Assembly: GCA_900317515.1 (NCBI GenBank)
Contig: ONHA01000010.1
Span: forward strand, 28,309-92,308
Length of the DNA: 64,000 nucleotides
DNA from: an uncultured Eubacteriales bacterium
GTDB taxonomy: Bacteria; Bacillota; Clostridia; Lachnospirales; Lachnospiraceae
Direction of reading: 5' to 3'
The position numbers and the translations under genes were made by a program. The notes below the pieces were generated by a model that ran no database searches, was not told the origin of the DNA, and saw only the letters and a list, made by a program, of their open reading frames with translations. How positions within the stretch are numbered: position 1 is the stretch's first letter; every line of letters begins with the position of its first letter. Shown one piece after another: positions 51,474 to 60,110 of the stretch.

Positions 51474-51746
51474 TCAGTCAAAAACAATTCTGTTCGCAGC
51501 CATCTGCTCCTTGATGGCCCGCTCTTGTGCGTCGATTCTCATAGCTGCACGGAGTGCGTCTTCCGATGCCCGTACCCGGATATCTGCCAGATTCTGCGCT
51601 TCAACCATTCTTTCGTGAATCTCTTTTTGCTGCCCTCTCTCTTTACTTTTACCCATCATTATAACAAGTATGGAACTTCCAACAACCATACCGCCATTTA
51701 CGTTTTCCATTTCTTCCAATTTCAGTTTTCTTATATTTTCTTTCAT
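51474..51746 (-). CDS. Double-glycine-leader peptide, Cys-free core
   Basis: The 90-residue product begins MKENIRKLKLEEMENVNGG, an exact fit to the GG-type leader (hydrophobic-EE-hydrophobic ... GG) used by class II bacteriocins and RiPPs. Cleavage after residue 19 would release about 71 residues: a hydrophobic VVGSSILVIMMG segment then a charged, amphipathic helix with no Cys. AAGGAG lies 9 bases before ATG at 51746. No peptidase-containing transporter or modifying enzyme is adjacent. The leader assignment is by pattern only. Confidence 0.6.
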   Translation of the reverse strand: MKENIRKLKLEEMENVNGGMVVGSSILVIMMGKSKERGQQKEIHERMVEAQNLADIRVRASEDALRAAMRIDAQERAIKEQMAANRIVFD

Positions 51747-51913
51747 GATCGTTTTCTCCTTTTTTATTTTAAACAACAGGAAGAGCTTGATTTCTCCCGG
51801 ACTTGTTCCTTTGTTCTTTCGAACTGAGATTACTATAATACCGGCATTGTCACAAAACTATCACATTTACCTGATTAATTTTTATACCGGCCTGGTCCGT
51901 ATTGATTTATAAT

Positions 51914-52005
51914 GAAAACTGACCCGGACTTTATGCGGAAAACTGCCCCAACTTAGAGGCTGGGGGTGTTAGTAAGTAAAACCCATTTCTGATCTGTCAG
52001 TTTTC
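51914..52005. mobile_element. Possible insertion-sequence end remnant
   Basis: GAAAACTGAC (51914-51923) and GTCAGTTTTC (51996-52005) form perfect 10-base inverted ends. Between them is a second, imperfect AAAACTGCCCC copy near 51939, plus a CCCCA/TGGGG hairpin. Repeated AAAACTGACCC-type ends are seen in IS21-like elements, but no transposase is present, so this is at best a scar. The rest of the 341-base gap (51747-52087) has no clear gene. Confidence 0.3.
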
Positions 52006-52087
52006 CTATACCTGGCATAATATCTCCTTCGAGCGAATTCATTTGTTATATCAAGGCTCTCCTAAATTCTGTCAACCTCTCCGGTTC

Positions 52088-52933
52088 TCAGTGCAGCTTA
52101 TATTGTCCCGTTCTGATGGAAGCGATCACACCTCCGTCAATCAGGAGGTCGGTTCCGGTGATAAACCCGGCATGCTCTCCCAGAAGAAATGCTCCGGCCT
52201 CTGCAATCTCGTCCGACGTACCGGTTCGTTCCGCTGCTGAGCTGTCGATCATATTCTGATACCCGGCACCGGCGGCTGCAAATTCATCGTAGGCGAGCGG
52301 TGTCACGATCACGCCCGGGCTGATCGTGTTGATCCTGGCTCTGCGCTCTTTCCATGTTGTTGCGGCGGCCTTCTGTACCTGCAGATGATTTACACGCTTT
52401 GCAATCATGTATGCAATGCCGGATCTTTGATAAGCGGTCTCCTTGATAAACGGAAGATCCATCAGTTCTTCTGTCGGCGTCTTCAGGATCTGCAGCTCGA
52501 TCTCATTCGGGATCGGATACATGTACCCTGTCTGGCTGGAAATCACAAGACCTGCTCCGCCTGCAGCCATGACTTTTCCGAAAGCATCCAGCGCATAACC
52601 GGTGCCGACCATATCCAGCTTCAGGATGTGCTCAGGAGATGCCTGGTTCGGAGAAGCCCCTGCCGTGTCAATGAAATATTTCACGTTCCCAAGGGATGCA
52701 GCCTTTTCGGCAAATGCCTCCACGGAGTCTTTCTCCAGCGCATTGACGATCATGGTTTCGACGTCATAGCCACTGTACCGAAAATCATGGGAAACCTGCT
52801 CCAGATTCTTCTCGCTGATATCGCCCAGAAGGATCTTCCTGCCTGCGGCAATTCTTCTGACGATTGCCGTCCCCATGCTGCCTGCACCGAGAAGCGCGAT
52901 GACTTCCTTGTTTTCATTTCTGTCAAAAATCAT
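52088..52933 (-). CDS. Short-chain dehydrogenase/reductase
   Basis: The 281-residue protein has the NAD(P)-binding GAGSMGTAIVRRIA near residues 16-29. The catalytic Tyr-x3-Lys is in SGIAYMIAKR near 170, and NTISPGVIVTP follows. The C-terminus has TGTDLLIDGG. The G-x3-G-x-G turn is read as GAGSMG, slightly atypical, and the acidic DIS after the beta-2 strand favours NAD. AAAAGGAG precedes the ATG. It lies 15 bases from the downstream AKR and probably shares its transcript. The substrate is unknown. Confidence 0.9.
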   Translation of the reverse strand: MIFDRNENKEVIALLGAGSMGTAIVRRIAAGRKILLGDISEKNLEQVSHDFRYSGYDVETMIVNALEKDSVEAFAEKAASLGNVKYFIDTAGASPNQASPEHILKLDMVGTGYALDAFGKVMAAGGAGLVISSQTGYMYPIPNEIELQILKTPTEELMDLPFIKETAYQRSGIAYMIAKRVNHLQVQKAAATTWKERRARINTISPGVIVTPLAYDEFAAAGAGYQNMIDSSAAERTGTSDEIAEAGAFLLGEHAGFITGTDLLIDGGVIASIRTGQYKLH

Positions 52934-52947
52934 TGTCTTTTCTCCTT

Positions 52948-53910
52948 TTAAAATCCTCCGAGTCCCCTGTGTCCGTAGACCTTCAGGCCGTTCAGCGCAT
53001 TTTCCAGCGCTGTGAACTCATCGTCCGTCAGTACCACGTCTGCGGAGTCCAGGTTCTCGATGATCCGCTCTTTATTTTTCGAGCCCGGAATCGGAACCAC
53101 GTTCGGATACTTGTGGAGCATCCAGGCAAGCGAGATCTGCGCCGGGGTCGCACTCTTCTTCTCTGCGAATTCCTTCAGCATTTCCACGATCGGCTGGTTG
53201 CCCTCAATGTTCCTTCTTGACAGCTGGGGCACCCAGTTCCGGACATCGTCGTTTCTCTCGAACTGTGTATTGGGCGTAATCTTCCCGGATAGAAGTCCGC
53301 TCGCGATCGGTGAGAACGGTACGAAACCGATGTTGTTTTCCATGCAGTAGGGAATGATCTCCGCTTCGGAATCCCGCTCCACCATGGAGTAGATATTCTG
53401 AATTGCTGCAAGCGGGGTCACCTGCTGGGCCCGTTCGATGATGTCTACGTCAACCTGAGAAAGACCCCACCCGCGGATCAGACCGTCATCCATGAGCCTT
53501 CCCATAGCTTCTGCCACCCTCTCGACCGGAGCGCCGCTCATGCGGTGGAGATAATAGATATCCACATAATCAGTCTGCAGGCGGTCAAGGGAGCCTTCCA
53601 GATACTTCCGGATCGTCTTATACACACTTCCGAAACCAAATCCGTGAAGCATCAGTTTCGTCGCGATGACCGCATTTTCCCTGACATCCTTCAGCGCTTT
53701 TCCGACGATCAGCTCATTATGTCCGATACCGGCGAGGTTCGGGCTGTAGACCTCCGCTGTATCAAAGAAGGTACAGCCGTGGTTATAGGCGTTCTGTATC
53801 GCTTCGATACTGTATTTTTCCGGCGGGATCTGTCCGTACCCGTGGGAAAAGGCCATACAGCCCATTCCCACTTCGGATACTTCGATATCCCGCAGCATTC
53901 TCTTTTTCAA
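52948..53910 (-). CDS. Aldo/keto reductase
   Basis: The 320-residue protein is of the longer AKR type (AKR11/13-like): MGCMAFSHGYGQ, then DTAEVYSPNLAGIGHNELIVGKALKDV, KLMLHGFG with the Lys, DYVDIYYLHRMSG with the His, and PIPGSKNKERIIENL near 270. These give the Asp-Tyr-Lys-His tetrad. It lies 15 bases upstream of the SDR gene. An AGCGAAAAGAATTG stretch precedes the ATG, a weak site. The substrate is unknown. Confidence 0.9.
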   Translation of the reverse strand: MKKRMLRDIEVSEVGMGCMAFSHGYGQIPPEKYSIEAIQNAYNHGCTFFDTAEVYSPNLAGIGHNELIVGKALKDVRENAVIATKLMLHGFGFGSVYKTIRKYLEGSLDRLQTDYVDIYYLHRMSGAPVERVAEAMGRLMDDGLIRGWGLSQVDVDIIERAQQVTPLAAIQNIYSMVERDSEAEIIPYCMENNIGFVPFSPIASGLLSGKITPNTQFERNDDVRNWVPQLSRRNIEGNQPIVEMLKEFAEKKSATPAQISLAWMLHKYPNVVPIPGSKNKERIIENLDSADVVLTDDEFTALENALNGLKVYGHRGLGGF

Positions 53911-53925
53911 TTCTTTTCGCTCCTG

Positions 53926-54159
53926 TTATTTTGTCTCAAATGAAGGACGCCATGCTGCAAAGCCGGCAAGCTGTTCATCTGTTCGGTGATAATAGCGCTC
54001 GCCTTTATCCATTTTTGCGATCTCAGCCATTTCTTCCTCTGTCAGTTTGAAATCCAGAATATCCAGATTGTCCCTGATATGATCGACATTTTTGCTGCCC
54101 GGGGTCACAACAAAGCCCATCTGGGTATGCCAGCGCAGAATGACCTGGGCAGGACTCTT
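53926..54159 (-). pseudogene. Truncated aldo/keto reductase, C-terminal remnant
   Basis: The frame encodes SPAQVILRWHTQ, then TPGSKNVDHIRDNLDILDF and a tail of KMDKGERYYH up to the stop. That is the C-terminal third of an AKR much like the one at 49432-50274. Upstream a stop codon (54162-54160) closes the frame. A separate good ribosome site with ATG at 54187 starts MEQTKEKQM in another frame, so a deletion has joined a foreign gene start to the AKR end. Confidence 0.65.
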
Positions 54160-54215
54160 TCATCTGTTTTTCTTTTGTCTGTTCCATAAACCTGACTCCT
54201 CTGGTTCTGTCTTTC

Positions 54216-55067
54216 TTATCCGTGGATCTTTACACTGTTGATCATCTTCGCGTACTGCGGATCTTCATTTCTTCCGAAGAAGGTCTGACCGCCGTCCAGT
54301 GCCGAGATCGCATCCATATCCTCTTTCGTGAGTCTGAAATCAAATACATCGATGTTCTGGGCGATCCGTTCCTCATGGGTGGACTTCGGGATCACGATCA
54401 CCCCCCGGTCGATGTTCCAGCGGAGAATAACCTGTGCAGCGCTCTTGTTGTATTTCTCACCGATTTTTGTGAGGGTCTCATTATTAAATATCCCCCGCTT
54501 GCCTTCTGCAAAGGGAGCCCAGGCTTCCGTCTGGACGCCGTATTCCCGGCAGATTTCCTTCGCATCGTCCTGCTGGAAGAAGGGATGGCACTCAATCTGG
54601 TTGACCGCCGGCCGGATCCGGTTATTCATGATGAGATCGACAAGCCGGTCACTGCCGAAGTTTGAAACGCCGATGGCACGGACCCTGCCTTCCTCATAAA
54701 GCTCTTCCATGGCTCTCCAGGCGCCGTAGTAATCTCCAAACGGACGGTGGATCAGGTAGAGGTCCAGGTAATCAAGTCCCAGGCGGTCAAGCGATGCGGC
54801 AAAGGCCTTCTTTGCCTTTTCATAGCCGGCATCCTGTACCCAGAGCTTTGTCGTAATGAACAGTTCCTCTCTCGGAATGTCACACTTACGGATCGCAGCG
54901 CCGACAGCTTCTTCATTTCCATAGACCGCTGCCGTATCGATCAGACGATAGCCATGTCGAATCGCAGTAAGAACGCTCTCCTCATACACCTTCGGGTCCG
55001 CTACCTGAAATACGCCAAAACCAAGTACCGGCATCTTTATCCCGTTGTTGATTGTCCTGTATTCCAT
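54216..55067 (-). CDS. Aldo/keto reductase
   Basis: The 283-residue protein has the AKR signatures: [38 protein letters not shown] near 46-63, FITTKLWV with the Lys, [13 protein letters not shown] with the His, and [22 protein letters not shown]. It is divergent from the LysR gene at 55184, separated by 116 bases. The start at 55067 follows GAGGAG at a 6-base spacing. The substrate is unknown. Confidence 0.9.
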   Translation of the reverse strand: MEYRTINNGIKMPVLGFGVFQVADPKVYEESVLTAIRHGYRLIDTAAVYGNEEAVGAAIRKCDIPREELFITTKLWVQDAGYEKAKKAFAASLDRLGLDYLDLYLIHRPFGDYYGAWRAMEELYEEGRVRAIGVSNFGSDRLVDLIMNNRIRPAVNQIECHPFFQQDDAKEICREYGVQTEAWAPFAEGKRGIFNNETLTKIGEKYNKSAAQVILRWNIDRGVIVIPKSTHEERIAQNIDVFDFRLTKEDMDAISALDGGQTFFGRNEDPQYAKMINSVKIHG

Positions 55068-55119
55068 GATGATCTCCTCTTCGTTATTTCTTACAGGTAC
55101 CATTTTAAGGGAATTTCTA

Positions 55120-55148
55120 TTGCTTCGGAAGTATGGATATGTTATCAT
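55120..55148 (+). promoter_or_regulatory. Promoter of the second LysR gene
   Basis: TTGCTT (55120-55125) and TATCAT (55143-55148) are separated by 17 bases, 36 bases before the ATG. Confidence 0.5.
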
Positions 55149-55183
55149 GGTGCCAAGTTAAAACTTTACGCAGGAGGTCTCCT

Positions 55184-56071
55184 ATGTACAATCACCAGCT
55201 GGATACCTTTATCAAGACGGCAGACCTTGGCTCTTTCGGAAAAGCCGGAGAATCCCTGTATATATCCTCCACCGCCGTGATCCAGCAGATCAATCTGCTC
55301 GAAAATCTCTGCGGATTCAGGCTTTTTGTCCGGAGCAACCACGGTGTGAAGCTTACCCCTGCCGGCAAGTCCCTGTACGAGGACGCAAAGACACTGATCC
55401 GCTTCTCGGAAGACTCCCTGCAGAAGGCCAGGCTTCTTGCGGAAAGCTCTGAATCCACGCTGCGGATCGGCACAAGCCTTCTCTATAAATGCAGGATGCT
55501 GCCGGATCTCTGGCCAAAGGTAAATGAAATACAGCCGGACCTCAGGATAGAGATCCGGCCGATGAAGGAATATGAGAACCGCACGACGGTCTTTTCCCGC
55601 CTCGGTATTGATTTTGATCTGTTTGAGGGGATTTACGCGAGCGCCTGGAATGGTTCCTGCCGGTTTCTTGAGCTCACGCGCACACCGGTCTGCTGTGCCG
55701 TTTCCCGGAATCACAGACTCGCGAGGGCATCGGAGCTTTCCATGCAGGACTTAAGCGGCGAGGTGCTGGTCATGCCCATTCAGGGCGTCTCCGACGAGCT
55801 GGACGCTTTCCGGGAAGAAATCGTTCGAAATTATCCGTCGACCAGAATCATCGACTCCGCCTATTACGGTGTGGATACCTTTGCCATGTGCGAAATGAAC
55901 TCCTACATCCTGATCACACAGCCGGTCTACGAAGACATCCACCCCAATCTGATCACGGTTCCGCTGCAGACAGACGCTTCCATGCCCTACGGGCTGGTCT
56001 ACGCAAAGGAGCCGACAGCGGCTGCGGCTAAATTTATTCACGCCGTACAAAAAATCAAGAAAATCGATTAA
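55184..56071 (+). CDS. LysR family transcriptional regulator
   Basis: The 295-residue protein has the LysR HTH in its first 60 residues: TFIKTADLGSFGKAGESLYIS, then TAVIQQINLLENLCGFRLF. The effector domain follows (STLRIGTSLLYKCRMLPD). It is divergent from the AKR at 54216-55067 and probably controls it. The ATG at 55184 follows AGGAGG at 55172-55177; an earlier start at 55133 would overlap the promoter. It is ended by a strong terminator. Confidence 0.92.
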   Translation: MYNHQLDTFIKTADLGSFGKAGESLYISSTAVIQQINLLENLCGFRLFVRSNHGVKLTPAGKSLYEDAKTLIRFSEDSLQKARLLAESSESTLRIGTSLLYKCRMLPDLWPKVNEIQPDLRIEIRPMKEYENRTTVFSRLGIDFDLFEGIYASAWNGSCRFLELTRTPVCCAVSRNHRLARASELSMQDLSGEVLVMPIQGVSDELDAFREEIVRNYPSTRIIDSAYYGVDTFAMCEMNSYILITQPVYEDIHPNLITVPLQTDASMPYGLVYAKEPTAAAAKFIHAVQKIKKID

Positions 56072-56110
56072 AAGCCTGCGGGGACACCAAAGTCCCGGCA
56101 GGCTTTCATT
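56070..56110. terminator. Terminator between LysR and TetR genes
   Basis: An 8-bp outer stem (56072-56079 with 56098-56105) has inner GGGAC/GTCCC pairs, with TTT on one side and TTTAATCG on the other. It lies between convergent genes. Confidence 0.8.
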
Positions 56111-56132
56111 ACTGTTTTATATTTCCGTACTG

Positions 56133-56681
56133 TTATAATATCCGGGTCATTTTCAGATAATTTTCCGCCACTTCCTCCGGCGGCATCTTCATCCCTTCGC
56201 CGATCCACCACTTCACCGCTTCGGCAAGGCTTCCCACAAGGTGGTTTAAGGCGAAATCCCTGGGGACATCTCTTTTCAAACACTCAGGATACTGTTCAAA
56301 CATCGTATTCAGGTATTCCTTGAAGTACCGCATGAACAGCTCTCCGCTCTCCCCGGACAGAATACCCAAAACATTTCCTTTATTGTCCTTCAGATGATAC
56401 AGCAGATGCGTGATCTTCTCCTGCAGTCCATGATCCGACAGAGAGAAATCATGTGACGTCTCAGAACACAGCTCATGGGAGAAAATGTGATCGAAAATGT
56501 CCGTACACATCGCCTTCAATAATTCATCCTTGGTCTCGAAGTGGGAATAAAATGTGCTTCTCCCGATATTTGCCTCATCCAGTATCTCCTGAACGGTAAT
56601 ATTATTGAAATGCTTTTCTTCCAGCAGCCTGTTAAAAGCCCGGAAAATCGCAGCCCGTGTTTTCTGCTGTCTTCGATCCAT
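56133..56681 (-). CDS. TetR/AcrR family transcriptional regulator
   Basis: The 182-residue protein has the TetR N-terminal HTH: RAAIFRAFNRLLEEKHFNNITVQEILDEANIGRSTFYSHFETKDEL at residues 9-54, then a C-terminal ligand-binding domain. It is divergent from a DMT transporter gene, the usual arrangement for a repressor of export. A dyad TTGTTC-N6-GAACAA at 56708-56725 lies in the shared promoter region and is a likely operator. GGAGG precedes the ATG. Confidence 0.92.
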   Translation of the reverse strand: MDRRQQKTRAAIFRAFNRLLEEKHFNNITVQEILDEANIGRSTFYSHFETKDELLKAMCTDIFDHIFSHELCSETSHDFSLSDHGLQEKITHLLYHLKDNKGNVLGILSGESGELFMRYFKEYLNTMFEQYPECLKRDVPRDFALNHLVGSLAEAVKWWIGEGMKMPPEEVAENYLKMTRIL

Positions 56682-56707
56682 GTCAACCTCCGAACAAAAT
56701 GCCGTTT

Positions 56708-56725
56708 TTGTTCAGTAACGAACAA
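56708..56725. promoter_or_regulatory. Likely TetR operator dyad
   Basis: TTGTTC (56708-56713) and GAACAA (56720-56725) are perfect inverted repeats with a 6-base spacer. Related half-sites GAACAAAA and TTTGTTCGTTATC lie nearby at about 56693 and 56784. Confidence 0.5.
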
Positions 56726-56822
56726 CCGCTCACATCTGGTTATTGTTACCCGACAGACTTTCCTCTATGATTATATCAAACACTTTGTTCGTTATCAAAT
56801 ATTTTATTCAGGAGTTGCCCTA

Positions 56823-57695
56823 GTGAAGCCGGACATCAGACACGGCATATTCCTTGCAATACTTGCAGCCGGATTATATGCCTTAAACTCACCGTTCTCA
56901 AAACTGCTTCTGCGGTTTATGCCTTCCACACTTATGGCGGGCTTTCTGTATATCGGAGCCGGTCTCGGCATGATCATGATCTTCATTTTCCGAAGAATTG
57001 CCGGGCGCCCGGGAAATGAAGCTCCCCTGACCGGAAAAGAACTCCCCTATGTCATTGCAATGATCGTCCTTGATATTGCAGCCCCCATCTGCCTGCTCCT
57101 TGGGCTCAGCATGACAACAGCGGCAAATGTATCCCTGCTCAATAATTTTGAAATTGTTGCCACAGCGGTCATTGCGCTGGCAATCTTCAGGGAAGCGATT
57201 TCTCCGAGGCTATGGCTTGGGATCCTGTTTGTAACGGCATCCTGCGCACTTCTGTCCATTGATGATCTTTCAAGCCTTCAATTCAATTCAGGCTCACTCT
57301 TTGTGCTGCTGGCCTGCATCTGCTGGGGAATTGAAAACAACTGCACCAGAAAGCTTTCCTCAAAAGATCCTCTTCAGATCGTCATGATCAAAGGAATCTT
57401 TTCAGGCACCGGATCCGTTGTAATCGGCCTCATATGCGGAGAGCGAGCAGTCCATCTCGGGATAATCCCTGTCGTCCTTTTGCTTGGCTTCGTCGCATAC
57501 GGGCTGAGCATCTATTTCTATGTCTATGCACAGAGGATCCTCGGCGCTGCAAGGACAAGCGCTTATTATGCCGTCGCTCCGTTTATCGGCGTTTTCCTGT
57601 CGCTTCTGATCTTCCGTGAGATTCCCGGAATTCTGTTTGTCGCTGCGCTGGTCTTAATGATCATAGGGACCTGGCTTTCCTCCGGAGATACGTGA
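56823..57695 (+). CDS. EamA/DMT family transporter
   Basis: The 290-residue protein has ten predicted membrane segments in two EamA repeats (KPDIRHGIFLAILAAGLYALN first, SLFVLLACICWGIENNCTRKL second). Such transporters export amino acids, nucleotides or drugs. The start is GTG at 56823 with GGAG at 56811-56814; the longer frame to 56541 runs back through the divergent TetR gene. The adjacent TetR regulator probably represses it. The substrate is unknown. Confidence 0.88.
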   Translation: MKPDIRHGIFLAILAAGLYALNSPFSKLLLRFMPSTLMAGFLYIGAGLGMIMIFIFRRIAGRPGNEAPLTGKELPYVIAMIVLDIAAPICLLLGLSMTTAANVSLLNNFEIVATAVIALAIFREAISPRLWLGILFVTASCALLSIDDLSSLQFNSGSLFVLLACICWGIENNCTRKLSSKDPLQIVMIKGIFSGTGSVVIGLICGERAVHLGIIPVVLLLGFVAYGLSIYFYVYAQRILGAARTSAYYAVAPFIGVFLSLLIFREIPGILFVAALVLMIIGTWLSSGDT

Positions 57696-57740
57696 TCTGC
57701 TGCAGCAAGGGGACTGCAGAAGTCATCATAGCTTCTCTTA

Positions 57741-58961
57741 TCACTGATCAGCCGTCCGCTCAGAGTATCTGACCCTTATTGCAGGCCTTACCCCTACAGA
57801 CAGATCAGCCTCGCATCCCATCAGATTTGCCGATCTTCCAAGGATATATACCGCCCTGTCCTGCCTCTTTCCCGGCGACCGCAGCCACCATTCGATACCG
57901 CATTCTCTTACATCATCGCTGACGGTCTTTGACTCGGTGTATGTGAACAGATACACCTTGTCGTCTGTATCATTTCCGCAGTCCATTTCATAAGGAGAAT
58001 CATCTTCAGTAAATGTGTTGTGTGTGGTTACGATCGCAGCTTTCTCTCCCTCTGAGAATTTGCTGTTATAGAAATCCTCATTTAGCCATCTGCGCAGAGA
58101 ACAGTTTTCCCATGTGATATCCGTTCTCTTGTCATTATATGCCTTATTGGCAGCCATTCCCTGACAAAGCAGTGTACAGATACCGTCCGTTTTGTCTGTT
58201 ACATACCAGGTATATCTGCCGAACGCCACGACATCGCCCACCTCGGACTCGGCAATCGCCGTAAGCTCCTTCTCCTCCTCCGCGGGAGTTCTGTTTATAC
58301 CCTCCGAAACAATACCATCCGCAAAATGAAGATTTAAAGCGGGACGGACGGCACCGTAGAAATTACTCCCGACATCTCCGTAGGAATCGATCCGGTTTTT
58401 TCCGTCACTGTTGTTGCCCACATATGCCGCGTAGCTGTCATTCACCCCCGGCGACCTCAGCCACCACCACTGGTTATCCATATCATACCAGTAGCCGCAT
58501 CTCAGCACCTTGCTGTCGAGGGCATTCGCCTCATCCACACTCAGCAGAAAGATGTAATCATCGGTATCATCTCCGCCGGGAGTGCCGTATTCCTTATTGT
58601 CGGAATTGATATTGTGTGTCTTTTCTATCAGTGCCTTTTCTTCTTCCGTAAATGTGTTGTAGAACTTTTCGTTGAGCCATTCCCTCAGAGTGGATTTATC
58701 CCATGTGTCGATTGTCTGATACCCTGCTTCGTTAAACGGCATCTTTATCACAGGCTTTTCGCTAAGAAGCGTGCAGCCTGTCTCTGTTTTTGCGATCACG
58801 TACCACCTGATATCGCCGAATACAACGATGTCTCCCAGAGATGCCTTCGTCAGTTCTACTGCCTCCTTAGGGGATTCGTGAGACCCGGCACTGCAGCCGG
58901 GTATAAAAAATGAAAGGCAAAGCACAGCAGCCGTCGATACAGCAAGCAGTATTTTTCTCAT
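57741..58961 (-). CDS. Lipoprotein with two DUF6273 domains
   Basis: The 406-residue protein has a lipoprotein signal peptide with lipobox FIPGC near residue 23. Two similar domains follow, about residues 40-215 and 235-400. Each begins GDIVVFGDIRWYVI or GDVVAFGRYTWYVT, contains a STLREWLNEKFYN/CSLRRWLNEDFYN helix, a GDDTDDYIFLL or GNDTDDKVYLF strand, WWLRSPG, and GAVRPALNL or GVRPAIRV. This is DUF6273, a lectin-like module common in gut clostridia. It is anchored outside the cell. The ligand is unknown. AGGAG precedes the ATG. Confidence 0.87.
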   Translation of the reverse strand: MRKILLAVSTAAVLCLSFFIPGCSAGSHESPKEAVELTKASLGDIVVFGDIRWYVIAKTETGCTLLSEKPVIKMPFNEAGYQTIDTWDKSTLREWLNEKFYNTFTEEEKALIEKTHNINSDNKEYGTPGGDDTDDYIFLLSVDEANALDSKVLRCGYWYDMDNQWWWLRSPGVNDSYAAYVGNNSDGKNRIDSYGDVGSNFYGAVRPALNLHFADGIVSEGINRTPAEEEKELTAIAESEVGDVVAFGRYTWYVTDKTDGICTLLCQGMAANKAYNDKRTDITWENCSLRRWLNEDFYNSKFSEGEKAAIVTTHNTFTEDDSPYEMDCGNDTDDKVYLFTYTESKTVSDDVRECGIEWWLRSPGKRQDRAVYILGRSANLMGCEADLSVGVRPAIRVRYSERTADQ

Positions 58962-58992
58962 CTTTATTCTCCTCTTCAGCTCCTGATGTTAC

Positions 58993-59871
58993 TTACAAGT
59001 CAAATATACTTATCTGTGAATACTTCTCCGGCAGCTCACTCATAAACCTGAAGCACTCCTCCGGGGTTGACAGGATCCCGTTTGCCCTGCAGGTCCTCTG
59101 AAATAATTCCTCCAGCTCCCGTGCCTTCGGGCTCGGCAGTTCATAGGCATTCCCATAGCGCCTTATGTAGCGTTCCTTCATTCCCGGAAAATGCCTATCA
59201 AGCGCAGCGTAATAGTACTCCCGGTCGCCCTCTCTCAGCGTCAGCCCCATGCCGAAATCAATGATTCCCTTAACGCCGACCCGGACGCATTCATTCAGGA
59301 TAGCGGTAATGTTTTCTTCCGTATCATTGATGAACGGGAGGATCGGCGTGATCCAGACAACAGTCGGAATGCCTCTCTTCTGCATCTCCTCCAGCACCTT
59401 GATCCGCCGTTTGGTATTGCAGACATTCGGCTCGAGTATACCGCACAAGTCGTCATCATAGGTCGTGAGCGTCATCTGCACGACGCATTTTGCGGAGCGG
59501 TTTATCGCATCCAAAAGATCTATATCCCGAAGGATCCGGTCCGATTTCGTCTGTATCGCGGCGCCGAACCCATATTTCAGGATAATCTCAAGGCACTTTC
59601 TCGTGAGCTGCAGCTCTTCCTCGCAGTGCATATACGGGTCCGACATCGCGCCGGTTCCGATCATGCACTTCTGTCTCTTTGATTTCAGCACCGCTTCAAG
59701 GAGCTCCGGGGCGTTTCTCTTGACTTCTATGTCCTCGAACGGGTGCGTGAAGCGGTAGCACCGGCTCCTGCTGTCGCAGTAGATACACCCGTGACTGCAC
59801 CCTCGGTAGATGTTCATCCCGAAACGGCCGCCGCTGCCGGTCAGTATTCCCTTGGCATTAACGAAATGCAT
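58993..59871 (-). CDS. SPL-family radical SAM protein
   Basis: The 292-residue protein has the radical SAM cluster CSHGCIYCDS near residues 25-34 (CX3CX2C) and GTGAMSDPYMHCEEE, the pattern of the spore photoproduct lyase-related group (Rv2578c/SplB-like). There is no extra C-terminal domain. The substrate is unknown; the length is short for true SplB. The start ATG at 59871 has no strong ribosome site. It lies beside the DUF6273 lipoprotein gene with a 31-base gap. Confidence 0.85.
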   Translation of the reverse strand: MHFVNAKGILTGSGGRFGMNIYRGCSHGCIYCDSRSRCYRFTHPFEDIEVKRNAPELLEAVLKSKRQKCMIGTGAMSDPYMHCEEELQLTRKCLEIILKYGFGAAIQTKSDRILRDIDLLDAINRSAKCVVQMTLTTYDDDLCGILEPNVCNTKRRIKVLEEMQKRGIPTVVWITPILPFINDTEENITAILNECVRVGVKGIIDFGMGLTLREGDREYYYAALDRHFPGMKERYIRRYGNAYELPSPKARELEELFQRTCRANGILSTPEECFRFMSELPEKYSQISIFDL

Positions 59872-60030
59872 ATTATGCGCTTCCCTTCATTCCGCTCATG
59901 TTCCCTGCATATCGGAATCATTCCGGATGCAGTAAAGTATCATCATAGCATGGTACTTATACAGTATATCATAAAAATATCAGCCGATGGGTGGAATTTA
60001 CGGTCAGACTCCTTCGCCCGGGCTTTTTTT

Positions 60031-60083
60031 CAACTATTTGCGCAGCCGCTGCGCAGCTGCTTCATGGGGTGCTGAATAGTTAA
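60031..60083. repeat. Short copy of the palindromic repeat family
   Basis: It has imperfect inverted ends (AACTATT near 60032 and AATAGTT near 60075). It shares CGCAGCCGCT and GGTGCTGAA[C/T]AG with the 159-bp element at 27624-27782, and the centre is a GC-rich hairpin CGCAGCCGCTGCGCAGC. It is probably a deletion derivative. It lies in the 239-base gap between sfsA and the radical SAM gene. Confidence 0.55.
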
Positions 60084-60110
60084 CAAAAAAATATCACCCG
60101 CCGCAGGACT

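Noticed and set aside
56541-56822. N-terminal extension of the DMT transporter frame
   Set aside because: It overlaps the divergent TetR gene and its promoter; the GTG with GGAG at 56823 fits the family.
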